From: Myxococcales bacterium
Lineage (GTDB): Bacteria > Myxococcota_A > Polyangia > Haliangiales > Haliangiaceae
Assembly (NCBI GenBank): GCA_028287135.1
Contig: JAQBQE010000010.1
Span: forward strand, 1 to 64,000
Reading direction: 5' to 3'
Length of the DNA: 64,000 nucleotides
Translations under genes and position numbers: made by a program
Notes under the pieces: generated by a model
Databases searched by the model: none
What the model saw: only the letters and a program-made list of their open reading frames with translations
What the model was told of the DNA's origin: nothing
Shown here: in pieces, positions 17,401 through 27,100 of the stretch
Layout: each line of letters starts with the position of its first letter
Numbering within the stretch: the stretch's first letter is position 1

Positions 17401-20400
17401 CGAGCAGGACGTGGGCGCGCCGCGAGAGCAGCTGCGCGCGCGCTGCCGGGTCACGCTCGAGTGCCGCGCGACGACGCAGGACGTCGGCGAGATCACTCCA
17501 GCGCGCGTTGGTCTGGTACAGCGCATCGAGCGCGGCCCATGCGTCGACGTCGTCGGGCCAGCCGGTGACGATCTGGTTGTACGCATCGAGCGCGCGCTCC
17601 GGCAGCTCGAGCTCCTTCTCGTAGATCGCGGCGATCCGGCGCAGCGCATCGCGTGCCTCCGGGCTGCCCTCGGCCACCTCGCCGACACGCACGAGCGTCT
17701 CGATCACCTTGGACCACCGCGCGACCGAGACGTAGAGATCGGCGAGCTGGAACAGCACGCTGGTATCGGCGGGTGCGAGCAGACGCAGGCGCTCGAACGC
17801 GTCGATCGCGTCGTGCGGGCGGTGCAGCTTCTCGACGTACATCGACGCGAGCTCGCGCAACAGCTGCGGGCGCTCGGCCTCGGGCGCGGCGGTGCCGAGC
17901 CGTGGATCGGTGCGCTCCTCGAGCGACGCCGCGAGCTCGACCCAGCGGCCCTCCGCTCGATACAGCTCCTCGATCCGGGCGCGCGCGGCCGCGTCGTTCG
18001 GCAGCATGCCGAGGATCCGCCGGAGCTGGGCCTCGGCCTCGCGGGGCTTCTTCTGCTCGCTGCGGATCGTGGCGACCTCCATCAGGAGATCGGCGGCATT
18101 CGCGGCGGTGTCGGCCTGCTCGGCCATGCCCTCGTACAGATCAGCGAGCCGGTCCCACGCCTTGTGGTCCTGCGCGATCCGATGGAGGCGCGCCCGAACC
18201 TCGGTGTCACCACTAGTCGACCGACGCGCGTGGGTGAACGCGCGAGCGAGCGCATCGAACGCGCGAACGATGTCCTTGGCGCCGGACTCCCAGACCTCCG
18301 CCGCGCGGTACAGCCAGCGCAGCCGTGACGAAGGATCGGTGACCGGCATGCTCTCGTACGCGACCGCGAGCTCCTCCCACGGAGACTCGAACGAGCGGTT
18401 CGGCAGCGTCGGCAGCGGTGCGCGACGCACGACCGCCTGCGCCTTGCGCATCGGTGGCGCACCGGGGAGCGGCGGCGCGTTGGTGCCGGACCGCGCGCGC
18501 GGCGGCGGCGTGGGTGGACCCTTGATCGACGGCGGGCGCGGCGGCGCCCCCCGCGGTGGAACCGCGGGCCTTGACGGTGGCGGAGGAGACTTGGCGCCGG
18601 CGGGGATCCGCGGCGGGACGAGCATCTTCGACAGCTCGCTCTGATCGAGCGCCATCGTGCGGTTCTCCTGCACGAACTCGTCGCGCGGGACCACGGGCTT
18701 CATCGCGAGCGAGCGGCCCGACGCCATCTCGAGCTCGGTGAGGTCGAGCGGCTGGGTCGAATCACCGACGCTGAGGTTCGCCTCGGGATCGACCGCTTGC
18801 AGCGTCAGGTCGGTATCCGCGAGCGGCTCGGTCTGCAGGCGACGCGGGATGTGCGCGCGCCCCGGCGCTGCTCGCGTCGAGAACGCGACGGCCTCGGCGA
18901 TCGCGGCCTCGGCCTGGATCGTCGCGGACGGTGGCTCGCTGTGCGGGGTCTTGTCGGTGTCGCGGTACTTGCCGATCACGCGCGCGAGCCGCCACAGGTG
19001 CGAGGCGGTGTCGGCGTCGTCGGGCTGGAGCAGCAGCGCGATCAGGTGCGTGCGGAAGGCGCGCGGGGCGTCCTTGAGCTGCTCCTCGATCACCTGCGCC
19101 TTGCGACGGATCAGCTCGACGCGGCGAGCGGCCGTGGGAGCGCGCTCGATCAGTGCGGTATCGACGGCGACGACATCGTTCCAGGCGCGCGCCTTGCTCG
19201 ACAGGTTGACGAGCACCTCGCGCGTGTCCTCGCGATCCGGTGCCCACGAGAACGCCGCGAGCACGTCGGCGACCGCGCCCTTCGGATCGTTGACGCGCTC
19301 GTCGAGGATCTTGGCGCGACGCAGGTAGAGGTCGACACGCTCGAGCGGAGCCGCCGCGAGCAGCGCGACATCGTACGAGTCGAGCAACGACTTCCAGCAC
19401 GGCCGCTGATCGATCTCGGTGGCGAGGCGGTCGAGCTCGGCGAGCAGCGAACCCTCGCGCGGCGCCACGGCGAGTGCTTCGGCGGTGACCGCCATCGCGC
19501 GTGGCTTGTCGTTGAGCCGGCGCTCCGCGAGACCTGCGAGCTCGCGCGACAGGGCGACGAACCGGCCCGGCTCCGCGGGAACGCCCGACGTGCCGAGCGC
19601 GACCAGGCGCTTGCGCTCGTCGGTCAGGACCTCGGCGAGCTCCCGCCACAGCCCGTAGGCTTCACCGGCGCGACGGACGTCGGCGAGCGTCTGCTCGTCG
19701 GGCGCCTCGTCGTGCGCGCGGCGCCACCAGCGGAACGCGCCCTTGGGATCGGCGAGCTTGTCGGCGGTCGCTGCGGCGATCCGCTGGACGATCGCGCGCC
19801 GATCCTCGGCGTACGCGGCAGCCTCCGGAGAGTCACGTCCGGGGAGCACCTGGAGCGAGCGCTCCAGCATGACGACGTATTCCTTCCAGCGGCCGAGCCG
19901 TGCGAGCAGCTCGGCGGTCGCCGCCAGCGCTTCGTCCTGGTCTGGATCGAGCTCGAGCACGCGCTTGAACGCCTGCAGCGCGCGGGTCGGGTTGTTGAGC
20001 CGGTCGCGGCAGGTCGCTCCGATCTCGAGACCGCGCGCGACCTTCCGCTCCGGCTCGGGCGACAGGTACATCTCGCGCTCGGCGATCCGGACCGCGGCAT
20101 CGAAGTCGCCGCGCGCCTCGTGCAGCCGGCGCAGCGCGGTGTGCGCCTCGAGGTGATTCGGATTGAGCTCGCGGATCAGCTGGTCGAGGACCTTGATCGC
20201 CTCGGCAGGTGCGCCGAGCCGCTCCTCGAGGATCTCGGCGCGCTCCATCGCTGCGGCACACGCACGCTCGCGATCGTCAGGCGCGACCAGTTGCGAGAAC
20301 GAGACGATCTGCGCACCGAGGACGTCGGCGAGCTCGCGCCACTTCGTCGCCGCGCGATACAGGGTGACGAGCGCATCGAGTGCGGTGCGGTTGCGCGGCG

Positions 20401-22957
20401 TCAGCTCGAGCAGGCGATGCCACGCCTTGATCGCGCGCGGGCCGTCCTGGAGGTGCGTGTCGACGATCGTCGCGTAGCGCTCGAGCTCGAGCGCGCGCAT
20501 CGCAGCCTCGGTCGTGCCCGGTGCGGGCAGGGGACGGCCGCCGTCCATGCGCTCGATCACCTGGGCGAGCTCGGGCCAGCGCTGGAACTTCTCGTACAGC
20601 TCGGAGAGCGCTGCGAGCGCATCGGGATCCGACGGCGAGGCCTTGATGGTCTGCTCCCAGCGGTCGAGCGCGGCGACATCGTCCTGCCGCGCGGTCGCGA
20701 GCTTGGCGAGCCGCTTGAGCAGCTTCGCGCGCTCCGCGGGAGAGCCCGACGCAGCGGCGTGATACTCGAGCGTCTGCTCGAGCCGTGGATCGCCGGCCTT
20801 CTCGAGGACGCGCTCCATCCGCTCGAGCGCGTCGCGATCGCCGCTCAGCAGCTCGAGCACCGCACTCGACGCGTAGACCACGCCGTCGACGTCGGCGAGC
20901 CGCGTTTCATAGAGCTGCGCGAGCCGGCGGAGCTGGGTCAGGCGCTCGCTGCGCTTGGCGACCGGCCACTCCTTCGGTGCGTCCTTGGGTCGTCCCGCGG
21001 CCTGCATGGTCTGGACGACGCGGCGCTCCTCGAGATCGAGCGTGCGGCGCAGCGAGTGCGCGAGCCCGGCATCATCACCTTCACGCTCGTACAGCTCGGC
21101 GAGCGCCTTGAGCGTCGCATCGTCACCGGGATTCTCGGTGAGGATCTGCTCGTACAGCTCGATCGCGCGGCGCGGATCGATCTGCCGCTCGCGATACGTC
21201 TGCGCCATCTTCTTGAGGATCGAAATCCGCTGGATCGGATCGTTGGCCGTCGCGAGCTCGTGCTCGAGGCTGGCGACCAGCTGCTGCCACATCTTCGAGC
21301 GCGCGGTCAGCCGGCGCATCGCCTCGGCGACCTTCGGGCTGTTGGGCTCGAGCTCGGCGATCCGGTTCCATGCTTCGAGACAGCGATCGATGTCGCCGAG
21401 CCGGAGCTCTGCGAGCTGCGCGATCTCCTCGAGCCGGCGCACGAGATCGTCGGGGGGCGCGCCGGCCTCGCGGGCGTTGTCGAGCGCGAACTCGTAGAGG
21501 TCGATCAGCCCGCGCCAGTCGCGACGCTCCCGGAAGTGATCGACGTACCGCGCGAGGGCTTCCTCGTGCATCGGATCGACGCCGAGCGCCTGGTGCAGGA
21601 GCTCGGCGGCGCGATCGCGATCACCCATGTGCTCGCGCGCGACGGTGGCGAGCTCGAGGATCTCGGCGACGATCTGATCCGCGGGCGTCTGCGGGTTCTG
21701 CGCGAGCGCATTGATCTCCGCTTCCATCAGGCGGGACATCGCTTCCCAGTCCTGATCGTCGCGCAGCAGCTCGCGGAGCTCGCGCGCCGCCTTGCTGCCC
21801 GGTTGCTCGTACGCGACGAGCTCGGTCAGCACCTCGATCAGGCCGGGCCGATCGGGCATCTGGTTGCGATACAGCGCGGCGCGCCGGCGCAGCACCTCGG
21901 CACGCTCGGCGGGGTCGGTGACGACCGCACTGCGATGCCGAAGCGCGCGATCGAGCTCCTCCCACTGCGACGTGTCCGACAGCGCGGCCTGCAGCGCATC
22001 CGACGAGCCCTTCGAGTACGGGTCGATGCCGACGGCCCGCCGGAGATAGTTGATGCCGGTCGCATCGTCGCGGGTCTTCATCCGCTGCCGGCCGAGCTCG
22101 ACGAACAGCTCGCCGGCCTTCTTCTGGGTCTGACCCTGGCGGAACCCAGGGCTCGAGTAGACCTCGGCGAGCTTCTCGGCGACATCGAGCGCCGTCGGAT
22201 CGAGCTTGCTTGCTTCCTCGAGGTGGTTCGCCGCGGCCTCGAGATCGCGCGCACGCAGCGCGAGCTTGCCGAGCTCGAACCGGACGGCTGCACGCCGTGC
22301 CGCGCTGTCGCGGTGATTGCCGAGGACCTCGAGCTCGGCCTGATAGAGCTTGGCGACCATCCCCTCGTCGCCGAGGGAGATGTAGAGCCGGCGTGCGGCC
22401 TCGAGGGCCTCGGTGCGCTGCGGCTCGAGCTTCCACGCCTGCTGCCAGTGCCACAGCGCGCGGTCGACGCGGCCGAGGTGATCGTTCCACAGCTCCGCGG
22501 CCCGGCGGTGATGCGCCGCGCGCCGCTGCGTGACCTCGGCCTTCTGCCGCGCGCCCGCGCCGCCCTGACGCTTCGCTAGCTCGGTCAGCTCCTGCTCGAT
22601 GATCTCGACCGCCGCGGCGGGATCCGTGGGCTCGACGATCTCGAGCAGGCGATCCGATGCCCGATCGTTGGTCGGATCAAGATCGAGCGCGGTGCGCAGG
22701 TATTCGATCGCGGTCGCGGTCTCGCCGAGCACGGCCATCGCCTCGCCGGCCTCGGACCATGCATCTGCGGCGCGCACCGGATCGCGCTCGTGCTGGCCCC
22801 AGGTCGCGCACAGCTCTGCGAGCAGCTCACCGCGGCCTGCATCGCGCAGCTCCTGGCGAAGTTGCGCGAAGCCCTTGGCTTCCGGCTGCTGCCGGAACAC
22901 CACGACTCGCTCTTCGAGCGCGTCGATCAACGGCGTTTGTGCGGTGTCGTCAGCCAT
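14447..22957 (-). CDS. Giant TPR-repeat protein (2836 residues)
   Basis: An almost continuous solenoid of tetratricopeptide-like helical pairs from ~25 to ~2700 (for example AIEYLRTALDLDPTNDRASDRLLEI and AAELLHQALGVDPMHEEALARYVDHF). It is interrupted at ~1446-1502 by a Pro-rich linker (SPPPPSRPAVPPRGAPPRPP) that divides it into two superhelices. No enzyme domain or signal peptide was seen, so it is probably a cytoplasmic scaffold. The start is ATG 22957 (MADDTAQTPLIDALEE); the in-frame extension to 23314 is low-complexity and overlaps the divergent DUF4132 gene. The size is exceptional. Its 3' end is 34 bases from the first BMC-P gene, suggesting co-transcription but not a shared function. 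Confidence 0.85.
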   Translation of the reverse strand: MADDTAQTPLIDALEERVVVFRQQPEAKGFAQLRQELRDAGRGELLAELCATWGQHERDPVRAADAWSEAGEAMAVLGETATAIEYLRTALDLDPTNDRASDRLLEIVEPTDPAAAVEIIEQELTELAKRQGGAGARQKAEVTQRRAAHHRRAAELWNDHLGRVDRALWHWQQAWKLEPQRTEALEAARRLYISLGDEGMVAKLYQAELEVLGNHRDSAARRAAVRFELGKLALRARDLEAAANHLEEASKLDPTALDVAEKLAEVYSSPGFRQGQTQKKAGELFVELGRQRMKTRDDATGINYLRRAVGIDPYSKGSSDALQAALSDTSQWEELDRALRHRSAVVTDPAERAEVLRRRAALYRNQMPDRPGLIEVLTELVAYEQPGSKAARELRELLRDDQDWEAMSRLMEAEINALAQNPQTPADQIVAEILELATVAREHMGDRDRAAELLHQALGVDPMHEEALARYVDHFRERRDWRGLIDLYEFALDNAREAGAPPDDLVRRLEEIAQLAELRLGDIDRCLEAWNRIAELEPNSPKVAEAMRRLTARSKMWQQLVASLEHELATANDPIQRISILKKMAQTYRERQIDPRRAIELYEQILTENPGDDATLKALAELYEREGDDAGLAHSLRRTLDLEERRVVQTMQAAGRPKDAPKEWPVAKRSERLTQLRRLAQLYETRLADVDGVVYASSAVLELLSGDRDALERMERVLEKAGDPRLEQTLEYHAAASGSPAERAKLLKRLAKLATARQDDVAALDRWEQTIKASPSDPDALAALSELYEKFQRWPELAQVIERMDGGRPLPAPGTTEAAMRALELERYATIVDTHLQDGPRAIKAWHRLLELTPRNRTALDALVTLYRAATKWRELADVLGAQIVSFSQLVAPDDRERACAAAMERAEILEERLGAPAEAIKVLDQLIRELNPNHLEAHTALRRLHEARGDFDAAVRIAEREMYLSPEPERKVARGLEIGATCRDRLNNPTRALQAFKRVLELDPDQDEALAATAELLARLGRWKEYVVMLERSLQVLPGRDSPEAAAYAEDRRAIVQRIAAATADKLADPKGAFRWWRRAHDEAPDEQTLADVRRAGEAYGLWRELAEVLTDERKRLVALGTSGVPAEPGRFVALSRELAGLAERRLNDKPRAMAVTAEALAVAPREGSLLAELDRLATEIDQRPCWKSLLDSYDVALLAAAPLERVDLYLRRAKILDERVNDPKGAVADVLAAFSWAPDREDTREVLVNLSSKARAWNDVVAVDTALIERAPTAARRVELIRRKAQVIEEQLKDAPRAFRTHLIALLLQPDDADTASHLWRLARVIGKYRDTDKTPHSEPPSATIQAEAAIAEAVAFSTRAAPGRAHIPRRLQTEPLADTDLTLQAVDPEANLSVGDSTQPLDLTELEMASGRSLAMKPVVPRDEFVQENRTMALDQSELSKMLVPPRIPAGAKSPPPPSRPAVPPRGAPPRPPSIKGPPTPPPRARSGTNAPPLPGAPPMRKAQAVVRRAPLPTLPNRSFESPWEELAVAYESMPVTDPSSRLRWLYRAAEVWESGAKDIVRAFDALARAFTHARRSTSGDTEVRARLHRIAQDHKAWDRLADLYEGMAEQADTAANAADLLMEVATIRSEQKKPREAEAQLRRILGMLPNDAAARARIEELYRAEGRWVELAASLEERTDPRLGTAAPEAERPQLLRELASMYVEKLHRPHDAIDAFERLRLLAPADTSVLFQLADLYVSVARWSKVIETLVRVGEVAEGSPEARDALRRIAAIYEKELELPERALDAYNQIVTGWPDDVDAWAALDALYQTNARWSDLADVLRRRAALERDPAARAQLLSRRAHVLLDGLHLPEEAAATLRHARTVAPDDPALADQLVTALVKADRDREAAAILEGRIDAMSSLDPEDPSASLPRGDLAALHIRLAQIRLDKLDDRAGARIAIDAALALVPEHPTALAVLAGVASPDDDPRAFADAKLREADSAKDDDVRIAALMAAGEVLTMRVGDTAGARAAYERVLAQRPYHSEATWALAGLVEKGGDPETAARLLEHRLEDESLVPPEKARIMTQLAALSRAAGVEPAAERRLLEALGCVPDHIPAIVALADFYADAERWSDLEAFLREVLGDELLAAAPAALIADLHRRMANAHEKLGRDEDAYQTLVAADRLHRGHLLIKLALGENRYKARRWREAALHLSPLASHEDAARYPSEVAQGLFHAALAEIRSLRPEKAPPLYARALELKPNYAPALQALAEIAMEQGDHRKAADLLTRQATATEEPVERMRLFEALGDMALLMLHDEERALTCFSAAVAAAQPIEAKHVPLLEKLIERQRLAQDHAGSARTSELMAAFGSTPADRCSRYLRAARDYLGAGDRVRARAAAERAVESDPYDVDAVDLASGLAIDQADVEAAAAMLTRLLTAKDDRTGTGAAQMGRRALLSFRLGHARHQRGDSRQAVQAYERAIQMAPESEGATQARRGLVELARSSDEPARREGIVGHLQAITAATGALPDLVAWAEELRRTDKPDAGRATLDLAVASGHTPDVHQSAFLSIHKPYAMRDDESYRAVFDASDRALITDAEEADLGAVAAALAEAAALLWPDLEEALARAGAAGARRVPATQHTPATAMFSRLTTVLGTGAVMLYQRDDGPDVTVVSAATPTIVLGPRFSTESGVPAEIVRAQLARAVELTRPEHVVFAGMPQLEATRLLVSVIRLFGPVPLKEAATTLVDDPDVQRGHDEMVKAALSVKIRTRLEQVLAQASSSVLDVRRHLAACERTADRAALLLGGDPKTIVDVAISRGATLTHLIASIGQPGWLPLRTKLGVGVR

Positions 22958-23060
22958 CCCCGCTCGGCGGCGACGATACCACGATGCTCCCGGGATTCCG
23001 CGACCCGGGCGCCGAGTTGCGGGCTCGCCGGGAGGTACCATCGCCGGCCGGGGCACCACG
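22958..23060. promoter_or_regulatory. Divergent control region, giant TPR gene / MoxR-VWA operon
   Basis: A 103-bp gap separates two large divergent units. It contains CCCGGG at 22989-22994 and again at 23004-23009, an inverted-repeat pair 15 bp apart (about 1.4 helical turns), which could be an operator or hairpin. A TATCGT-like -10 hexamer lies ~20-25 bases before ATG 22957 on the minus strand, and TACCAT near 23034 on the plus strand. These are weak and need mapping. Confidence 0.35.
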
Positions 23061-24197
23061 ATGGCGAAGCCGACGAAGAAGTCAGCCACTGCGAAGCCGG
23101 TTACCAGGCCGGCATCCAAGAAAGCCGCACTGGCCAGCGCCCGGAAGGCGGCGGCCCCCGCACCCGCCAAGGCGAAGGCCACGGCGATCGCGGGCAAGGT
23201 CGGGTCGAAGGCATCGGCCAAGGCGGACGCACGAGCCGACGCGCAGGCAGCCAAGCGCGAAGCCAAGGCGGAGCAGGCCCGCGCCGCGGCACATGCCCCG
23301 ACGGCGGCGGTCACCGATGAGGCAGGGCTTGGCTGGACGGAGGCCGAGAAGGGCTACTTCCTGACGCTCGACGGCGGCAAGCTCGCCGCGAAGAACCCGG
23401 CGGGCAAGCGACTGACGTCGGTTCCCAAGGAGCTCAAGGACGGCGAGGTCGCCGATCAGCTCGAGGCGTTGCGCGACTGGCTCGCCGACCACGACCGCGA
23501 GTGCATCGCGACCGTCGATCAATGGATGCTGCGCTCGCTCGCCGTCCCCCGCAGCGTGCTCGAGGCGGTCTGGGACGATCCGGCGTGGCGACGCCCTCTC
23601 GAGAATGCGGTGATCGTCGCGGTACGCGCAGATGGCAGTCACGATCCTGCGACCGCCGGACTGTTCCGCGGCGTCGATCGCACGAAGGGGGTGGGTGTCG
23701 TCGATCTCGATGGCGAGACCGTGTGGCTCGACACCGAACGCGTCGCGATCCCTCATCCGATCCTGGTCCCCGAGCTCGATGCCTGGCGCGAGCTCGTCAC
23801 CCAGCTCGGCGTCTCGCAGGGGATCTCGCAGCTGCATCGCGAGACCCACGCCAAGCCCGAGGGGCTGACCGCGACGAGCATCGATCAGTTCGAGGACGGC
23901 AAGTTCGCGATGCTGATGCACGCGGTCGGCAAGGCGCGCGCGCTCGGCTTCAAGGTCAGCGGCGGGTTCGCGACGTGCAAGGTGTGGGACGGCGGTGGCG
24001 TCAGCGAGGCGCGATTCTGGATCGGTGCGGATAGCCCCGAGGCCGAGACGCTGACCGGCGAGCTGTCCTGGGTCGATGATCGCGAGCGTGGGCTCAAGCT
24101 GTCCGAGGTCGGCCCGGTCGCGTTCAGTGAAGGGATGCGGATGGCGTCCTCGATCTACGCGGCCCGCGTCGTCGAGAAGCTGGAGGAGGCAGCGTGA
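23061..24197 (+). CDS. DUF4132 protein with histone-H1-like N-terminal tail
   Basis: A 378-residue protein from ATG 23061 (MAKPTKKSATAKP). The first ~85 residues are Lys/Ala/Pro-rich and disordered, resembling histone H1 or AlgP tails and probably nucleic-acid or polyanion binding. Residues ~105-375 resemble the DUF4132 region of E. coli YehI: EAVWDDPAWRRPLENAVIVAV, VAIPHPILVPELDAWRELV, GISQLHRETH, ARALGFKVSGGFATCKVWDGGG. The function of DUF4132 is unknown. It is the first gene of a five-gene operon; its stop overlaps the next GTG start by 3 bases (24194-24197), behind a strong GGAGGAGG RBS. Upstream ORF extension (to 22599) is antisense to the TPR gene and was rejected. Confidence 0.78.
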   Translation: MAKPTKKSATAKPVTRPASKKAALASARKAAAPAPAKAKATAIAGKVGSKASAKADARADAQAAKREAKAEQARAAAHAPTAAVTDEAGLGWTEAEKGYFLTLDGGKLAAKNPAGKRLTSVPKELKDGEVADQLEALRDWLADHDRECIATVDQWMLRSLAVPRSVLEAVWDDPAWRRPLENAVIVAVRADGSHDPATAGLFRGVDRTKGVGVVDLDGETVWLDTERVAIPHPILVPELDAWRELVTQLGVSQGISQLHRETHAKPEGLTATSIDQFEDGKFAMLMHAVGKARALGFKVSGGFATCKVWDGGGVSEARFWIGADSPEAETLTGELSWVDDRERGLKLSEVGPVAFSEGMRMASSIYAARVVEKLEEAA

Positions 24198-27100
24198 GTG
24201 CGGACCAGGCGCAGCTGCGGGCAGGTGGGCTGGTGCCGACCTCGGCGAAGCTAGGTGCGGACGACGCCGTCGATGTGGTCGTTGCGCGCGCGTATCGCCA
24301 CGCGGTGGTGCCGGGGCGCACCGTGATCCGGTTGACCGCCGCGAACATCGCTGCGGGCGACGATCTCGAGATGGCAACGCTGGGCTTCGGGCCCGGCGAA
24401 CATCGCGGCGAGGTCGCGAAGGAGCGCAAGCGACCGCTCGGCTTCCCGGGCTGGGCACTCGTCCACGATCCGAAGAACGCGCGCTACGCACTCGACGTCG
24501 TCAAGGAGATGAAGAAGCACGCGCGGCGTGCGAAATCCAAGCCCGGACACGCGAAGGACGGGTTCGACGCGATCGCCGAGAAGCTCGGCAAGACGGTGCC
24601 GCAGTTTCTACCCTCGTTCTACGAGGAGGCGGGGCGCGCGTTCATCGAGCATGGTGCGCCATCGTTCGCGGCCGCGATGTTCGGCAAGGCGCGCGAGGCC
24701 GAGGCTGTGCATGCGCTCGAGGTCGACGAGCAGCATCGCGTTGACGGGTTCCTCGAGTTCGCGCTCGCGGGTGCGGTCTCGACCAAGTCGCTGACCCAGT
24801 ACGCGAAGGAGCTCGCCGAGCACCATAAGCCCGAGGTCGCGTATGCGCACTTCCGGCAGCTCTGCGTGCACCGCACGCTCGGCGGGATGCCGCCGTGGTC
24901 CGGGATGGCGAAGGAGCTGCGCCGGCTCGCGAAGGCGGCGAAGCGCAACGTCGAGGACGAGGATCGCGCGTTCATCCGCGAGATCATCGAGTCGCCGGCG
25001 CTCGGCAAGGCGGCGGGTGAGTTCTGGCGCGCGTACGCGGGACCGATCACCGAGCTCGCCAAGGCCTCACCGTCCGCGCGCGGCGCGCTGCTCAACCTGT
25101 TCCCGACGGGCTCGACCTCGAGTGCGGACCTCGACGAGACCTGGCTCGATCTGGTGGACGCGACCGGCGCGGTCCAGGGGCTGATCAGCGGCGACGCGCC
25201 ACCCGAAGCACGACCGAGCGGTGGCCGTGCGGCGTGGTTCGACAAGCTCGTGATTCACCTCTCGCGCCACTGGCGCGACCGGAACGTCGGCGATCGCGCG
25301 TTCGCGCTGCTGCGCCGGATGGCACCGATGCTGATCGCCGATGGCGCGTCGATCACGTGTACCGCCCGTTACCACCGGATCGATCTCGATCTGTGCGAGC
25401 TCGCGCTCGAGCTCGCCGTCCCCGTCGCCCCGACCGCGGAGCACGCGCGGATCGATCTCGATCGGTGGGCCAAGCGCGCGACCGAGCCGGGCCATGGATG
25501 CGATCCGGTGCGCACTGCCGCGCATCCGGTGATGGGACCCAAGCTCGCGCTGGCCGTCGCGACCGAGATCGGTGACGAGCCGTTCGATGCGGTCTCGCGC
25601 GGCAAGCGTGGCTTGGTGGCGGCCAAGCGCGCCTGGCTCGAGGGCGTGATCGCGGATGCCGAGAAGGGCGCGCTCGTCGGGCTGGGCGAGGCGATCGCGC
25701 TCGTGCAGACCAAGGTCAAGGCCGAGACGTTCTCCGACGTCCCGGATCTCCACGCGCGATTCGCCGCTCTGGATCCCGTGCCCGCGCTCGCACGCAGCTT
25801 GCGGACCGGGATCATCGACGAGCTCGGCTGGCCGGCCCTCGAGGAAGCCGATCGCGAGCTCAGCCCCGATGGCATGACGGAGATCTCGGTGCACGGTGGG
25901 CCGCCAGCGGCTGTCCTCGTCACGAAGACCAGGATGATCGCGGTCGGGCCGACCGGGCGTCTCGGAGTGCACGATCTCGTGCTGCCCCTCAAGCACGAGC
26001 TCGTCACCGCGCGGTTCATCGGCGGCCAGTTCCTCGTCGTGATCAAGTCCGGCTACAAGGTGCGCGGCTACTGGAGCGGCTCGCCGCACGACGTGTTCGA
26101 TTCCGAAGCGAGTGTGTGGGGAATCGTGCCGCTCGCAGCGCGTGCCGCCGTCTCGGCAGACGGGGCGTGGTTCGAGGGCACCCGTCCGATCCGCGTCGGC
26201 GATCGGCGGATCCCCGAGGGCCAGGCGCTCGCCGCGTACGACGGCGTGACCGCGTGGACCGCCGAGTGGAAGGACGGGCAGCACCGCTGGCGCGAGCTCT
26301 CGGCGACGGGCGAGCCGGGCCGCTACAGCTGGCCGTCGTTCATCGAGGGTGACGCGGATCCCGACTGGCGGATCGATGCGGTCGCGTCCTATCTGCTGCC
26401 GGTCCCGGGCGTCACGAGCTCGCCGCTCGGGATCGCGAACGGGCTCGCGGGGACCCGCGTCCGGTACCGGGGCGGCAGCGAGCACAAGCAGGCGGAGCGC
26501 ATGGTCGAGACGATCGATGGCAAGCGTCACGTCGCGACCGCAGCGCCGTGGCCTCATCACCTGCTGACGCTGCCAGGGCTCGCCACGCCGCGACCCGTCG
26601 CGGACGAGACGCAGTATCGCGTCGGCGTGACGTCGACGATTCTCGACCCGGACGGGGTTCGTGGCTCGCAGGTCGGGTTCGCCGACCGCCGGTACTGCCT
26701 CGGTCAAGTCGCGCCGCTGCCGCCGACGTTCTGGCATGCGATGGTGACGCGCGACGAGGCGGGCTCGCGGAAGCTCCACGCGATCACCGACCACGAGGCG
26801 CGCGCGCTGATCGCGCTCGTCCCCGTGCAGGGAGCGGCGATCGTGCCCGGGAGTCGGGTCGACAACGCCGCGATCATGGCGGTGCTGCCGGAGGTCACGG
26901 ATCCGCGGCTCCACAACGGAGTGTTCGGGCTCGCGATGATCGCGGCACAGCAGAAGGCCGACCTCGACCGGCTCGCCGCAGACCGCGCGCCGGGCGCCGT
27001 GGTGGCGAAGGACGCCGCACAGCCCGGGCAGGACGACGCGACGCTAATCGCTGCGCTCTCCGGCTGGATCGAGCGCACTTACTCGCAAGACGGACGTGCG

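Noticed and set aside
13880-18328. A 1482-codon plus-strand ORF
   Set aside because: Antisense to BMC-P genes and the TPR gene; the opposite strand carries clear domains. High-GC shadow ORF.
18797-22579. A 1260-codon plus-strand ORF
   Set aside because: Antisense to the TPR repeats, with repetitive Leu/Arg/Glu composition.
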